Assembly (NCBI GenBank): GCA_964604675.1
Contig: CAZSAT010000023.1
Location: 1 to 64,000, forward strand
Reading direction: 5' to 3'
DNA: 64,000 nt
Origin: CAZSAT01 sp964604675
GTDB taxonomy: Bacteria > Myxococcota_A > UBA796 > CAJQPC01
Positions 1 through 9,045 of the stretch are shown here, piece after piece (the stretch's first letter is position 1; every line of letters begins with the position of its first letter). Made by a program: the position numbers and the translations under genes. The notes beneath the pieces are model-generated. The model saw only the letters and a program-made list of their open reading frames with translations, had not been told where the DNA came from and searched no databases.

Positions 1-1
1 G

Positions 2-103
2 GGATGGGTGACCGTGAGCGACCTGCTGGCGTGGGAGAACCTCGGCCTGACCGAGGAAGGCAAGGCGTGGACCATCCAGTCCCGCATGGCATACGAGTTC
101 TAG
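2..103 (+). CDS. C-terminal end of a probable outer-membrane beta-barrel protein (partial)
   Basis: The window opens inside this reading frame, which ends at the TAG at 101-103; only 33 residues are visible. The last stretch, WTIQSRMAYEF, alternates hydrophobic and polar residues and ends in phenylalanine, the pattern of the beta-signal recognised by the BAM complex on outer-membrane barrels. That is the only basis for the call. No family can be named from so short a tail. It is followed 19 bases later by yggT on the same strand. Confidence 0.4.
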   Translation, partial: GWVTVSDLLAWENLGLTEEGKAWTIQSRMAYEF

Positions 104-122
104 CCAAGGGGTTGCAGACCGC

Positions 123-380
123 ATGGTCTACCTGGTCATCAAGCTCCTGGACGTGCTCATCTGGGTCATCATCGCCGACGCGGTGCTGTCCTGGTTCCAG
201 CGCGACACCCGTCAGTTCCCGCGCCGCATCACCCACGCGGTCACCACACCGATCTACGCGCCGATCCATGCCATCCTGAACCCCCGGATGACGGGTGGCA
301 TCGACTTCTCGCCGTTGGTCGTCATCTTCCTCCTGAGCTTCCTGCAGCGCACGCTTGCAGGCGGCATCGCAGGGTTCTGA
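123..380 (+). CDS. YggT family integral membrane protein
   Basis: This 85-residue protein has two hydrophobic segments (about residues 3-24 and 62-82) separated by a short polar loop containing the conserved LSWF and a later NP motif (LNPRM), the layout of one YggT repeat. YggT proteins are small inner-membrane proteins often found near proC, sepF or division genes; their molecular role is poorly defined, with links to osmotic stress and envelope organisation. The stop codon overlaps the next start (TGATG at 378-382), so it is probably translated together with the HEAT-repeat protein that follows. Confidence 0.85.
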   Translation: MVYLVIKLLDVLIWVIIADAVLSWFQRDTRQFPRRITHAVTTPIYAPIHAILNPRMTGGIDFSPLVVIFLLSFLQRTLAGGIAGF

Positions 381-1075
381 TGCTCGGCTTGCTGTGGACC
401 ATGGCCTTCGCGAGCGTGGAAGAGGACCTGCAGCTCGCAGCCGACGGCGACCTCGACGAGAGCGCGCGCATGGTCGCGTTCAACCGGCTGGTGACGGACC
501 ACGATGTAGGCTGGGACACCCTGGTAAAGGCCGCCGGTGACGACGACTGGGCGGCCCGCGAGCGATGGATCGCCGTGCGGGTCATCGGCTCCACCGACGA
601 CGAACGCGCAGAGGCCGCGCTCGTCGAGCTCACGAGCGACCCGATGCCAGCCATCCGTGTGGCCGCGGCCACCGCCCTCGCCGACGTCGGCGCCACGGGC
701 GCTGGCGACACGCTCATCGACCTGCTCGACGACAAGGCCATCATCGTGCGGGCGGCCGCCGCCGACTCCCTCGGTGCCCTGAAGGAGCGCAAGGCCATCG
801 ACCCGCTCGCGGAGGCGATCGCCGACAGCTCGAACTACCACCGAGGCAGCTCGCTGTGGGTCCGCGGACACTACGTCGACGCGCTCGGAGACATCGGTAG
901 CCGAGACGCCATCCCGGCGCTGATCACCTGCTTCGACGACACCGACCCGACCGTGGGCGATGCCGCCCTGGAGAGCCTGTACGCGATCGTCGGCTACGAC
1001 TTCGCCGAGGGCCGATCCCGCGACGAGCACATGGAGGCGTGGCGGCGCTGGTGGAAGAACGGCGGGCGGATCTGA
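380..1075 (+). CDS. HEAT-repeat protein (PBS lyase HEAT-like)
   Basis: A 231-residue protein built of repeated helix pairs. Repeats are visible around residues 60-95, 95-125 and 125-155, with recurring patterns such as PAIRVAAATALADVG and AIIVRAAAADSLGAL. HEAT-like repeats form alpha-solenoids used as protein-binding scaffolds, or, in phycobilisome lyase relatives, to hold chromophores; nothing here suggests a lyase. The first residues are mildly hydrophobic but do not form a clear signal peptide. Its ATG overlaps the yggT stop, so the two are probably one transcript. The partner protein is unknown. Confidence 0.75.
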   Translation: MLGLLWTMAFASVEEDLQLAADGDLDESARMVAFNRLVTDHDVGWDTLVKAAGDDDWAARERWIAVRVIGSTDDERAEAALVELTSDPMPAIRVAAATALADVGATGAGDTLIDLLDDKAIIVRAAAADSLGALKERKAIDPLAEAIADSSNYHRGSSLWVRGHYVDALGDIGSRDAIPALITCFDDTDPTVGDAALESLYAIVGYDFAEGRSRDEHMEAWRRWWKNGGRI

Positions 1076-1087
1076 GCCCGCTACCGC

Positions 1088-1831
1088 TCAGGTCGAGAGT
1101 TGCAGCTTGAGCACGGACTTGCCCACGCCGATGGTGTCGCCGGCGCGCAGCCTCGCGGCGCCGATCCGGCGCCCGTTGTGGAAGGTTCCGTTGGTGGAGC
1201 CCAGGTCCCGCAGGTAGATCATCTCGCGGCCGAAGAGCTCCACGACCGCGTGCCGACGGCTGACCTCCGGGTCGGACAGCGGGATCTCGCCAGTGCGCCG
1301 ACCCATGGTGACGTTGCCACGGGTGAAGCGGAACACCTTTCCGGCATCCTGCCCGGCGACCACCTCCAGCATGGCGTTCACCCCGGGCGGGAGCCGCAGG
1401 TCCTGGCCGATGACGTCGGCCGGGCTGGAGGTCTGTTCAGCGCCGCCGGAGAGCTCCACCAGCTCTTCGTCGAGCAGCCAGGCGAGCTCCGCCTCACCGC
1501 CCATGGCGCCTCCAGCGCTCTTGGGCTCGGAGTGCTCCTCGCTCAGGAACAGCACCAGGCGGGTGTTGCCCACCGTGATCTCCGCCCCGGGCCGAAGCTG
1601 CACCTCCCGCACGAGCCGCCCGTCGACCATGGTGCCGTTCGTGGACTTCAGGTCCTGCAGCCACCAGCTGCCTTCCCGCGGCACGATCTGCAGGTGGCGG
1701 CTGGAGACCATGGGGTCGTCGATCAACACATCACCGCGGGTGCGCCCGACGACGAGGACCCCCGACTCCGGGAGCGGCAGGTTCTGACCCTGGCGTGCGC
1801 CCGCGACCACCTTGAGGAAGGCCTTGACCAT
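1088..1831 (-). CDS. Protein with two FHA domains
   Basis: This 247-residue protein carries two forkhead-associated domains, about residues 5-95 and 150-245. Each has the signature residues: GR...SSRH...STNG in the first and GRR...SRRH...STNG in the second. FHA domains bind phosphothreonine peptides, so the protein is probably a reader for Ser/Thr kinase signalling, a pathway well developed in Myxococcota. The linker is acidic and rich in Ser/Gly. The ATG at 1831 was chosen over a TTG one codon upstream because it overlaps the HMG-CoA lyase stop (TGATG). No catalytic domain is attached. Confidence 0.9.
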   Translation of the reverse strand: MVKAFLKVVAGARQGQNLPLPESGVLVVGRTRGDVLIDDPMVSSRHLQIVPREGSWWLQDLKSTNGTMVDGRLVREVQLRPGAEITVGNTRLVLFLSEEHSEPKSAGGAMGGEAELAWLLDEELVELSGGAEQTSSPADVIGQDLRLPPGVNAMLEVVAGQDAGKVFRFTRGNVTMGRRTGEIPLSDPEVSRRHAVVELFGREMIYLRDLGSTNGTFHNGRRIGAARLRAGDTIGVGKSVLKLQLST

Positions 1832-2757
1832 CAAGCGGTCTTCACGGCTCCGACCTCCGGGCGAGATCCTCGGTAGTAGCGGTGGTAGCGCCCGGGAAGG
1901 TCGCGACCGAGCACGTCAGAGAGTCCGACTCCCGCTGCGCAGACGGTGTCGAGGTCGATGCCCGTGCTCACCCCCATCGCCTGGAACATGTAGATCAGAT
2001 CCTCGCTCGACGCGTTGCCGGCGGCGCCCGGCGCGTAGGGGCAACCGCCCAGGCCGGCCACCGACCCGTCGAAGGTACGGATCCCCGCCAGCCAGCCGGC
2101 GTAGCAGTTCGCCAGCGCCGTTCCGCGGGTGTCGTGCAGGTGCAGGGCGAGGCGGTCGAGGGGAACGCCGGCTTCGGCGAAGCGCGCCACCATGGCCTTG
2201 ACCTGCTCCGGATGGGCCATGCCCGTGGTGTCGCCCAGAACGACGGTCTCGGCACCGGCCGCCAGCAAGTGCTCAGCGAGGGCAATCGGGCGAGCCGGGT
2301 CGACCGCTCCTTCGTAGGGGCAGCCGAACACCGTCGAGATGTAGGCGCGCACCCGGAGCGACTCATCGCCGGCGGTGCCGACGAGCTCCCGCTGAACGGC
2401 GAGGGTCTCGCGCACGGTACGGTTCAGGTTCTTCTTGTTGTGGGTCTCCGACGCGCTCAAGAAGGTGGCCACGGCCTCCATCCCAGCATCCAGCGCGCGC
2501 TCGAGGCCACGCCGGTTCGGCACGAGCGCCCAGTAGGTGACGCCGTCGCGCTTTGGGAGCTGCCGCACGAGATCCGCGGTGTCGGCAAGCTGCGGAATCC
2601 ACCGCGGTCGAACGAAGCTGCCCACCTCGATGTCGGAGTAGCCAGCGTCCGCCAGCCCCTCGATGAAGCGCAGCTTGTCCGCCGTGGCCACGAACTCGGG
2701 CTCGTTCTGCAAGCCATCGCGCGGAGCGACTTCGTAGATGCGTACCGACTCGGCCAT
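1831..2757 (-). CDS. mvaB: Hydroxymethylglutaryl-CoA lyase
   Basis: A 308-residue TIM-barrel enzyme that cleaves 3-hydroxy-3-methylglutaryl-CoA to acetoacetate and acetyl-CoA, the last step of leucine catabolism. Family marks visible are APRDGLQNE near the N-terminus (catalytic Arg and metal-binding Asp), the HLHDTRG metal site and the GLGGCPYAPGAAGN loop holding the catalytic cysteine. The length is normal for the bacterial enzyme. The ATG at 2757 has a GGTGGAG ribosome site upstream and is preferred over an in-frame GTG four codons earlier. It is coupled to the FHA gene downstream, although the two functions have no obvious link. Other leucine-degradation genes are not in the window. Confidence 0.93.
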   Translation of the reverse strand: MAESVRIYEVAPRDGLQNEPEFVATADKLRFIEGLADAGYSDIEVGSFVRPRWIPQLADTADLVRQLPKRDGVTYWALVPNRRGLERALDAGMEAVATFLSASETHNKKNLNRTVRETLAVQRELVGTAGDESLRVRAYISTVFGCPYEGAVDPARPIALAEHLLAAGAETVVLGDTTGMAHPEQVKAMVARFAEAGVPLDRLALHLHDTRGTALANCYAGWLAGIRTFDGSVAGLGGCPYAPGAAGNASSEDLIYMFQAMGVSTGIDLDTVCAAGVGLSDVLGRDLPGRYHRYYRGSRPEVGAVKTA

Positions 2758-2782
2758 GCGTGTCTCCACCCGTCAGTCTACC

Positions 2783-3703
2783 TTAGCCACGACCCATCAG
2801 CCGGACCATCAGCGCCTTCTGCGCATGGAGTCGGTTCTCGGCCTCGTCGAAGACCACCGACTGCGGACCGTCGATCACCTCTGCGCTGACCTCCTCGCCG
2901 CGATGTGCGGGCAGACAGTGCAGGAAGATCGCGTCCGGCCGAGCGAGGCCCATCTTGCCGGCGTCGACGCTGAAACCTTCGAAGCGGGCGAGGCGCTCAG
3001 CGTGCTCCCCTTCCTGGCCCATGGACGCCCACACATCGGTGTAGATGACGTCGGCGTCGGTCACGGCCTCGTCGGGATCGTCGGTGATCTGGACGGCACC
3101 GCCGGACCGGGACGCGATGTCCCGCGCTCGGGTGACGACCTCGGGTTCGGGAGCGTAGCCCCGCGGGTGGCCCACCGCGACGGTCATGCCGAACTGGGTG
3201 CCTCCGTAGAGCAGCGAGTGCGCCATGTTGTTGCCGTCGCCCACGTAGGCGAGCTTCAGACCCTCCAGCCGGCCCTTCTTCTCACGGATGGTGAGCAGAT
3301 CGGCGAGCACCTGGCAGGGGTGGAGCCGATCGGACAGGCCGTTGATGACCGGCACCGTGGCGTGCTCCGCCAGGTCCACGAGATCGCTGTGCGCGAAGAC
3401 CCGCGCCATGATGCCGTCGACGTAGCGGCTGAGCACCTGGGCGGTGTCGGCGATGGTCTCACCACGGTGGAGCTGGATGTCGGTGGGACCGAGGTAGATC
3501 CCCTGGCCGCCAAGCTGGTAGATGCCGGTCTGGAAGCTCACCCGGGTGCGCAGGGAGGGCTTCTGGAAGATCATCGCCAGGGTCTGCCCCGAACAGGCCT
3601 CCCGAAACGCGGCCGGATGAAGCTTCAGATGACGGGCGAGGTCGAGGAGGTTGCGCAGCTCCTCCAGGGAGGTCTCGGCGAGACTGAGGAAGTGGCGAGC
3701 CAT
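2783..3703 (-). CDS. argF: Ornithine carbamoyltransferase
   Basis: This 306-residue cytosolic enzyme condenses ornithine and carbamoyl phosphate to citrulline in arginine synthesis. The carbamoyl-phosphate site SLRTR lies near residue 50, the HPCQ motif near residue 128, and the ornithine-binding HCLPAHRG loop near residue 262. Length and motif order match anabolic OTCases. The start has a TGGAGG ribosome site. The gene lies 25 bases upstream of the HMG-CoA lyase gene on the same strand, so the three minus-strand genes may share a transcript. No other arginine genes are visible. Confidence 0.95.
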   Translation of the reverse strand: MARHFLSLAETSLEELRNLLDLARHLKLHPAAFREACSGQTLAMIFQKPSLRTRVSFQTGIYQLGGQGIYLGPTDIQLHRGETIADTAQVLSRYVDGIMARVFAHSDLVDLAEHATVPVINGLSDRLHPCQVLADLLTIREKKGRLEGLKLAYVGDGNNMAHSLLYGGTQFGMTVAVGHPRGYAPEPEVVTRARDIASRSGGAVQITDDPDEAVTDADVIYTDVWASMGQEGEHAERLARFEGFSVDAGKMGLARPDAIFLHCLPAHRGEEVSAEVIDGPQSVVFDEAENRLHAQKALMVRLMGRG

Positions 3704-3764
3704 GGTGCCTCCAGACGCACCGTCCTATCCTGGTGGTAGCGTCGGGGCCGGCCGCGAGGTGCCC

Positions 3765-3956
3765 ATGGAGATCACGCGTGAGCTCGTGCTCGAGTTCATC
3801 GAAGAGGACTCGAGCCTCTGGACCCTGAAGCGGATCGAGATCGACGAGGTCATGCGGCTGTTGAAGGAGCTGCACCCGGGCGTCGAGGGCGAAGAAGAGC
3901 TCTTCGAGGCGCTCCTCGACGTGATGTACAAGACACGACCCACCGGTCCGATCTAG
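3765..3956 (+). CDS. Small acidic hypothetical protein
   Basis: A 63-residue, Glu-rich and probably all-helical protein with no signal peptide or membrane segment. I do not recognise a family. The ATG at 3765 is preceded by a GCGAGG-like ribosome site; a GTG two codons upstream (3759) is an alternative start. It stands alone between argF, which is transcribed away from it, and trkA, which follows on the same strand after 140 bases. Codon third positions are GC-rich like the neighbouring genes, which supports real coding. Confidence 0.6.
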   Translation: MEITRELVLEFIEEDSSLWTLKRIEIDEVMRLLKELHPGVEGEEELFEALLDVMYKTRPTGPI

Positions 3957-4096
3957 CTCGGCGCCGGCCCCAAGGGCACAGGCCGTCCCACGTCCACCGC
4001 GACGCCGGGCAGCCGTCGTAGCCCATGGATGGGCCATCGAGCGCCGCGAGTCGGCCCTCACTGATAGACTTCGCAGCGCTGGTTGAGGATGCCCGC

Positions 4097-5485
4097 ATGA
4101 AGAAGTCCGAGAACATCCTGATCCTCGGTCTGGGTGGACTCGGCCGGTACCTCGCCGGCCGCCTGTCCCACGAAGAACACCACGTCACCGTGATCGAACC
4201 CAACGCCGCCAAGATCCGGGCAGCCGAGGGGCAGCTCGACGCGCGGCTCATCTGTGGGGACGCCCTGGACTTCGACCGGTGGGCCGAGGCTGGCGCTGCA
4301 GAGATGGACTACGTCATCGCCGTCACCGACAACGACGCTGCGAACATCATGTCGGCGCTGATCGCGGAGCGCTTCGACATCGAACAGAAGATCGCCCGGG
4401 TGCGGTCGATGAAGGTCTGGGATCCCAGCGCCGTGCTGACCGCTGCCGACCTGAAGATCAACCTGGTGATCCGGCCGGAGGAGCTGGCTTCGCAGGAGAT
4501 CGTGCACCTGTTGAAGACCCAGGCGGGCAACGTCCAGATCACCCTGGGCGGCGGCGACCTGCAGGTCGTTGCCACCCATGTGCACCGCACGTCTCGGTTG
4601 GCTCAGATGCGTGTGAAGGACATCTCCGACAAGCGCGACGAGTTCCCCTTCAAGGTCGTCTGCGTCGCCCGTGACATCGACACCTACATCCCCGGGGGTG
4701 ACTTCACGATCCTGCCGGACGACCACGTGTTCGTGCTGGCGCACACCAGGGACATGGCGCGGCTGATGAAGCTCGCCGACGTGTCCGTGGCCCGAAGGCA
4801 CGGCGTGCTCATCGTGGGCGGCGGGCTGATCGGGGCGCGGGTCGCGGAGCTGCTCGAGCCGCACTACACGGTGCGTCTGGTCGAGCGCGACGAGCATCGG
4901 GCCGAAGAACTGTGCTACCGGCTACGGCGCACCGAGGTACTGCATGGCGACGGGTCGGACTCGTCGGTGCTCCTCCAGGCGGGGCTCTTGAAGACCGACA
5001 CCATCATCGCCACGACCGGCGACAACGAGGCCAACATCATGATCGGCGTGTTGGCCAAGCACCTGATCCAGACCCGGGCCGACGACGTTCAGGCCGCCAT
5101 CGGGAAGACCATCGCGCTGGTCAAGCGAACGGACTACCTGGTGCTCGCGTCGGCCATGGGCGCCGACCTGGCGGTGAACCGGAAGATCCTGGCAGCCAAC
5201 CACATCCTCCGGTACATCCGCCGCGGGCACGTCCTGTCTGTGGCCCACCTCCACGGCTGCGACGCAGAGCTGGTCGAGCTGCTGGCCGGCGCCGACTCGC
5301 CGATCACGCGCAGCCCCCTTCATGAGCTGACCCACCTCCGCGACCGAATCATGGTCGGCGCCCTGTACCGCGACGGCGCGTGGTCCGTGGCCGGAGGCGG
5401 CACGCAGATCCGGACTGGCGATCGGGTGGTGTGCATCTCGAGACCGGACGACCTCAGAGAGCTCCAGCGGTTGTTCCTCGCATGA
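4097..5485 (+). CDS. trkA: Trk potassium uptake regulator TrkA
   Basis: A 462-residue cytosolic gating subunit of the Trk potassium transporter. It has the standard duplicated layout: NAD-binding TrkA-N domain (GLGGLGRYLA near residue 10, with an acidic residue ending the second strand), TrkA-C domain, second TrkA-N (VGGGLIGARVAELL near residue 237) and second TrkA-C. The ATG at 4097 was chosen because a GAGGAT ribosome site sits 6-7 bases upstream and the Rossmann motif begins immediately; the frame is open further upstream but unlike the family. trkH starts one base after its stop, giving a standard trkA-trkH pair. Confidence 0.93.
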   Translation: MKKSENILILGLGGLGRYLAGRLSHEEHHVTVIEPNAAKIRAAEGQLDARLICGDALDFDRWAEAGAAEMDYVIAVTDNDAANIMSALIAERFDIEQKIARVRSMKVWDPSAVLTAADLKINLVIRPEELASQEIVHLLKTQAGNVQITLGGGDLQVVATHVHRTSRLAQMRVKDISDKRDEFPFKVVCVARDIDTYIPGGDFTILPDDHVFVLAHTRDMARLMKLADVSVARRHGVLIVGGGLIGARVAELLEPHYTVRLVERDEHRAEELCYRLRRTEVLHGDGSDSSVLLQAGLLKTDTIIATTGDNEANIMIGVLAKHLIQTRADDVQAAIGKTIALVKRTDYLVLASAMGADLAVNRKILAANHILRYIRRGHVLSVAHLHGCDAELVELLAGADSPITRSPLHELTHLRDRIMVGALYRDGAWSVAGGGTQIRTGDRVVCISRPDDLRELQRLFLA

Positions 5486-5486
5486 G

Positions 5487-6977
5487 ATGCCCATGAGTGT
5501 GTGGCGGCATCCGTGGGTCAGGCGGGCGAGCTCGATCGCGTACGTGATGGGCGCGCTGCTGTCGGTGATCGCAGCGTCCATGCTGTTGCCCATCGTCGCC
5601 GCCACGATCTACGGCGAGGGAGATCTCGGGGCCCTCGTCACCGCGGCCGTGGCGATTGTCTCGATCGGCGGCCCGCTGTGGTGGTTCTTCCGCCGAGCGG
5701 ACGACCTGACCCCACGCGATGCGGTGGTGGTCGCCGTGTTCGGGTGGGTCATCATCTCGGCGGTGTCCACGCTTCCGTTCCTCTTCTACGGAGCGATCCC
5801 ATCGTTCACGGATGCCTTCTTCGAGATGATGTCCGGGTACACGACGACCGGCTCGACCATCCTCACCGACGTCGAGGCCCTACCGAGAGGTCTGCTGCTC
5901 TGGCGCTCGGAGACCCACCTGCTCGGGGGCATGGGCTTCGTCACGCTCGCCATCCTGGTCCTTCCGCACGGCCTCGGCGGCCTGCGGCTGTTCCGAGCGG
6001 AGTCGAGCCCCGGGCAGGTCATCACGCGGGAACGGTTCCTGGCGCGGAACCGGGACGCGATCTACTGGCTGTGGGGGATCTACGTGGCGCTCAACGCCAT
6101 GCAGGTGGTCTTGCTGTGCGCCGGGAGCATGTCCCTCTTCGACGCGCTGTGCCACGCCTTTGGAACGATCTCCACGTCGGGGTACTCGCCCTACAACGAC
6201 AGCCTGGGCCACTTCGACAGCGCCTGGTTCGACTGGGTGACCATCGTGTTCATGGTGCTGGGTGGCGTCACCTTCACGCTGTTCTACTTCGCGCTCCAGG
6301 GCGAGTGGAGGCACCTCCGGATCAACACGGAACTGCGCTGGTACGTCGGGTTCCTGGCCTTCTTCTGCGGTGCGGTGTCGCTGATTCTCTGGCACACGGG
6401 GACCTACGAAGAGCCGCTAGGAGCGCTGCGGTTCGGCACCTTCCACGTGGTCTCGCTCCTCACCACGACGGGATTCAGCACCGCCGACTACGAGCAGTGG
6501 CCCCAGTCGGCCCAGATGCTCCTCTACGGGGTGTGCTTCATCGGGGCGTGTGCGGGCTCGACGGCCAGCGGCATCAAGATCGTGCACTTCGTGATCATCT
6601 TCCGGTTCATGGCGGCCGTGGTGAAGAAGCTCTTCTTCCAGCCACTCGCGGTGGTGTCGGTGCGGCTCAACCGGCAGCGCATCGACCCGATGCTGATCAA
6701 CCTGGCGCTCTGCTACTTCGTCGTGAACATCTTCATGGTGCTCGGCGGGGGCTGCGTGATGACGCTGCTCGACGACATGGACTTCACGTCCGCGATGAGC
6801 GCCGTCATCGCGACGCTGATGAACATCGGACCAGGCTTCGGCGAAGTGGGGCCGAGCAAGACCTTCGCCTTCATCTCCCCCGCGGGGAAGTGGTACCTCT
6901 CCTTCAACATGCTCGTGGGTCGGCTCGAGATGTTCTCTGCGCTGGTGCTCTTCTACCCCTCCTTCTGGCGCGCCTGA
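5487..6977 (+). CDS. trkH: Trk potassium uptake channel subunit TrkH
   Basis: A 496-residue inner-membrane protein with about ten hydrophobic segments. The four selectivity-filter loops of the TrkH/KtrB superfamily are visible: TTTGST, GTISTSGYS, LLTTTGFST and MNIGPGFGEVG. It forms the potassium-conducting pore gated by TrkA. The annotated ATG is 5487, one base after the trkA stop; an ATG two codons later (5493) is equally possible. The next gene starts two bases after the stop but encodes an unrelated lipoprotein, so the redox island could be co-transcribed with trkAH. Confidence 0.93.
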   Translation: MPMSVWRHPWVRRASSIAYVMGALLSVIAASMLLPIVAATIYGEGDLGALVTAAVAIVSIGGPLWWFFRRADDLTPRDAVVVAVFGWVIISAVSTLPFLFYGAIPSFTDAFFEMMSGYTTTGSTILTDVEALPRGLLLWRSETHLLGGMGFVTLAILVLPHGLGGLRLFRAESSPGQVITRERFLARNRDAIYWLWGIYVALNAMQVVLLCAGSMSLFDALCHAFGTISTSGYSPYNDSLGHFDSAWFDWVTIVFMVLGGVTFTLFYFALQGEWRHLRINTELRWYVGFLAFFCGAVSLILWHTGTYEEPLGALRFGTFHVVSLLTTTGFSTADYEQWPQSAQMLLYGVCFIGACAGSTASGIKIVHFVIIFRFMAAVVKKLFFQPLAVVSVRLNRQRIDPMLINLALCYFVVNIFMVLGGGCVMTLLDDMDFTSAMSAVIATLMNIGPGFGEVGPSKTFAFISPAGKWYLSFNMLVGRLEMFSALVLFYPSFWRA

Positions 6978-6978
6978 C

Positions 6979-9045
6979 TTGATCCTGTGGTTGGCCTGCA
7001 GCACCCCCGATGCGACCGACGCACTCCACGCGCCGGAAGAGACCGCCGCGCCGGAGCCCTCGGGTGAGACGGGCGACACGGCGCTTCGCACCGATCTGAC
7101 CGTCGCCGTCACGCTCGACGGCCAGCCGGTCGCCGACGTCGTCGTGATGCAAGCGGGCGCATCGAGCCACGTGACCACCGACGGCACCGGCGTCGCAGAG
7201 CTCACGCTCGACCCCGAGGTGCCCGGCGAGCGCTTCGTGGTCGCCTCGCACCCGGAAGCCCGGCAGGGCTGGGACTATGTGCCCTCGACGGGCGATCTGA
7301 GCCTGGCGCTCAGCCGCTACGACACCTCCGACAACGCCGACTACAGCTTCGATCCCCCCGGCGTCGACGGCACGCTGACGGGTTCGCCGACCACGGACTA
7401 CTGCGGACATTGTCACAAGCCCTTCATCGAGGAGTTCGTGACGTCGATGCACAACGATGCCGCCAGCGACGTGCAGGTGCAGGACCTCTACGCCGGCGTG
7501 GCCACCAGCCGCGACGAGGCCAGCTGCGAGAGCGTGGGGGGCGCCTGGCGGACGGGGCTCGAGCCTGGCACCAGGGCGGCGCTCGAGCGCTGCTACGTGG
7601 GTCACGGCGTGCTGCCCGATCTCAACGAGAGCTGTGGTGAGAGCACCCCCTGCGACGCGGTCGCCACCGCGTTTGGAGGTTGCGCCGACTGCCACGCCCC
7701 AGGCATCGACGGCGAGCTGGGGGGGCGTGACCTGCTGGAGGCCACCGGCACGTCCTTCGATCACGGCGTGCACTGCGACGTCTGCCACAAGGTCGAGTCG
7801 ATCGACACCGACGGAGCACCGGGCGTGGGGGGGTGGTTGCGGCTGCTCCGGCCCTCCGAGAAGAGCCCCACCCCAGCGTTCGACTACCTCCCGCTGACCT
7901 TCTGCCCCTCGCACGACTCTCCGAACGTGCGCATGGGCTGCGTACAGCGCGACCACTTCCAGGAAGCCGGCTTCTGTGGAGGCTGCCACCAGCTCGATCA
8001 GGGCGCGCTCGTGCCGGGGGCCTCCCTCGACGAGGCTCGCTGGCCCGAGGGCACGCTCCCGGTGCACTCCACCTACGCCGAGTGGCTGGCCGGCCCCTAC
8101 GCCGACGCGGCTGCGTGCCAGAGCTGCCACATGCCGCCGGCGCCCGAGCTGCAGAACTCGCTGGACCTCGGCGACTCGCTCGAGGGGGAGCCCGGCTACG
8201 TGAACGGTGTCGCCCGTGATCCCGGTACGGTTCGACACCACTACTGGCCGGGCGCCTGGCATCCCGACAGCGCGTTGCTGGACCTCGCCGCGCAGGTGGA
8301 GGTGGAGGTGGAGCAGGGCGACGAACTGCTCGTCGCGGTCACCACCAAGAACATCGGCCCCGGGCACGCCCTGCCAACCGGCGAGCCCTTGCGACACCTC
8401 GTGCTCACGGTCTCCGCCGCGTGTGGCGGCGAGCCGCTCGAGGCGACCGGCGGCGACGTGGTGTGGGACGTCGGTGGTGGCGAGCGTCGGGCGGCCGGCG
8501 ACGACTGGCAGATCTGGCCGGCCGCGGCCGTGGGCGATGTGCTCACCGTCGTGAGCGTGTCGGGTTGGCACGACTACACCGGGCACGGTCGCTTTGGCGA
8601 CGGGAGCTTCAGCGAGGAGGAGCGCGGGCTGCCCGACGAGGACCTGGTGGGGTCGTCGACCATCACCTCGGTCGACGACGACGGACGCGTCGAGCTGGAC
8701 GCCGAGCTGCCGGAAGGCGATGCGATCTACCGCAGCGAGGCCTGGTCGGCGCCGGCCGATGGCCAGACCAGCCTCGATCGCGCCGGCCAGCCTGGCTTCG
8801 CGTTCGCCCGCGTGCTCGTCGACGAGCAGGGCGAGCGCATGGTGCCGCACCATCGCGCCACGGACGTGGCGGTCGACAACCGCCTCTTGCCCATGCACGA
8901 CTGGACGAGCGAGCACCGCTTCGAGGGCGGCTGCGACGATCCGTCGGTGGAGGCGGCGCTGCTCTACAGGAGGTGGCCATCGGCACTGGCCGAGCAGCGG
9001 GGGTGGGAGGCCACGGATCGCCTGATGGCGGTGGGGGTGAGGTGA
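6979..9045 (+). CDS. Five-heme cytochrome c lipoprotein
   Basis: A 688-residue exported protein with five CxxCH heme sites: CGHCH (about 141), CADCH (234), CDVCH (265), CGGCH (333) and CQSCH (379, followed by MPP). The spacing and the GPGHALPTGEPLRH segment after the hemes recall cytochrome c554-like multiheme proteins. It begins with an unusually short lipoprotein leader, MILWLAC, then an acidic linker and a small Ig-like/carboxypeptidase-regulatory domain (about residues 40-95). The start must be TTG, as no ATG or GTG precedes the lipobox. It probably carries electrons at the outer face of a membrane. Its TGA overlaps the start of the multicopper oxidase (TGATG), so the two are coupled. The electron donor and acceptor are unknown. 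Confidence 0.85.
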   Translation: MILWLACSTPDATDALHAPEETAAPEPSGETGDTALRTDLTVAVTLDGQPVADVVVMQAGASSHVTTDGTGVAELTLDPEVPGERFVVASHPEARQGWDYVPSTGDLSLALSRYDTSDNADYSFDPPGVDGTLTGSPTTDYCGHCHKPFIEEFVTSMHNDAASDVQVQDLYAGVATSRDEASCESVGGAWRTGLEPGTRAALERCYVGHGVLPDLNESCGESTPCDAVATAFGGCADCHAPGIDGELGGRDLLEATGTSFDHGVHCDVCHKVESIDTDGAPGVGGWLRLLRPSEKSPTPAFDYLPLTFCPSHDSPNVRMGCVQRDHFQEAGFCGGCHQLDQGALVPGASLDEARWPEGTLPVHSTYAEWLAGPYADAAACQSCHMPPAPELQNSLDLGDSLEGEPGYVNGVARDPGTVRHHYWPGAWHPDSALLDLAAQVEVEVEQGDELLVAVTTKNIGPGHALPTGEPLRHLVLTVSAACGGEPLEATGGDVVWDVGGGERRAAGDDWQIWPAAAVGDVLTVVSVSGWHDYTGHGRFGDGSFSEEERGLPDEDLVGSSTITSVDDDGRVELDAELPEGDAIYRSEAWSAPADGQTSLDRAGQPGFAFARVLVDEQGERMVPHHRATDVAVDNRLLPMHDWTSEHRFEGGCDDPSVEAALLYRRWPSALAEQRGWEATDRLMAVGVR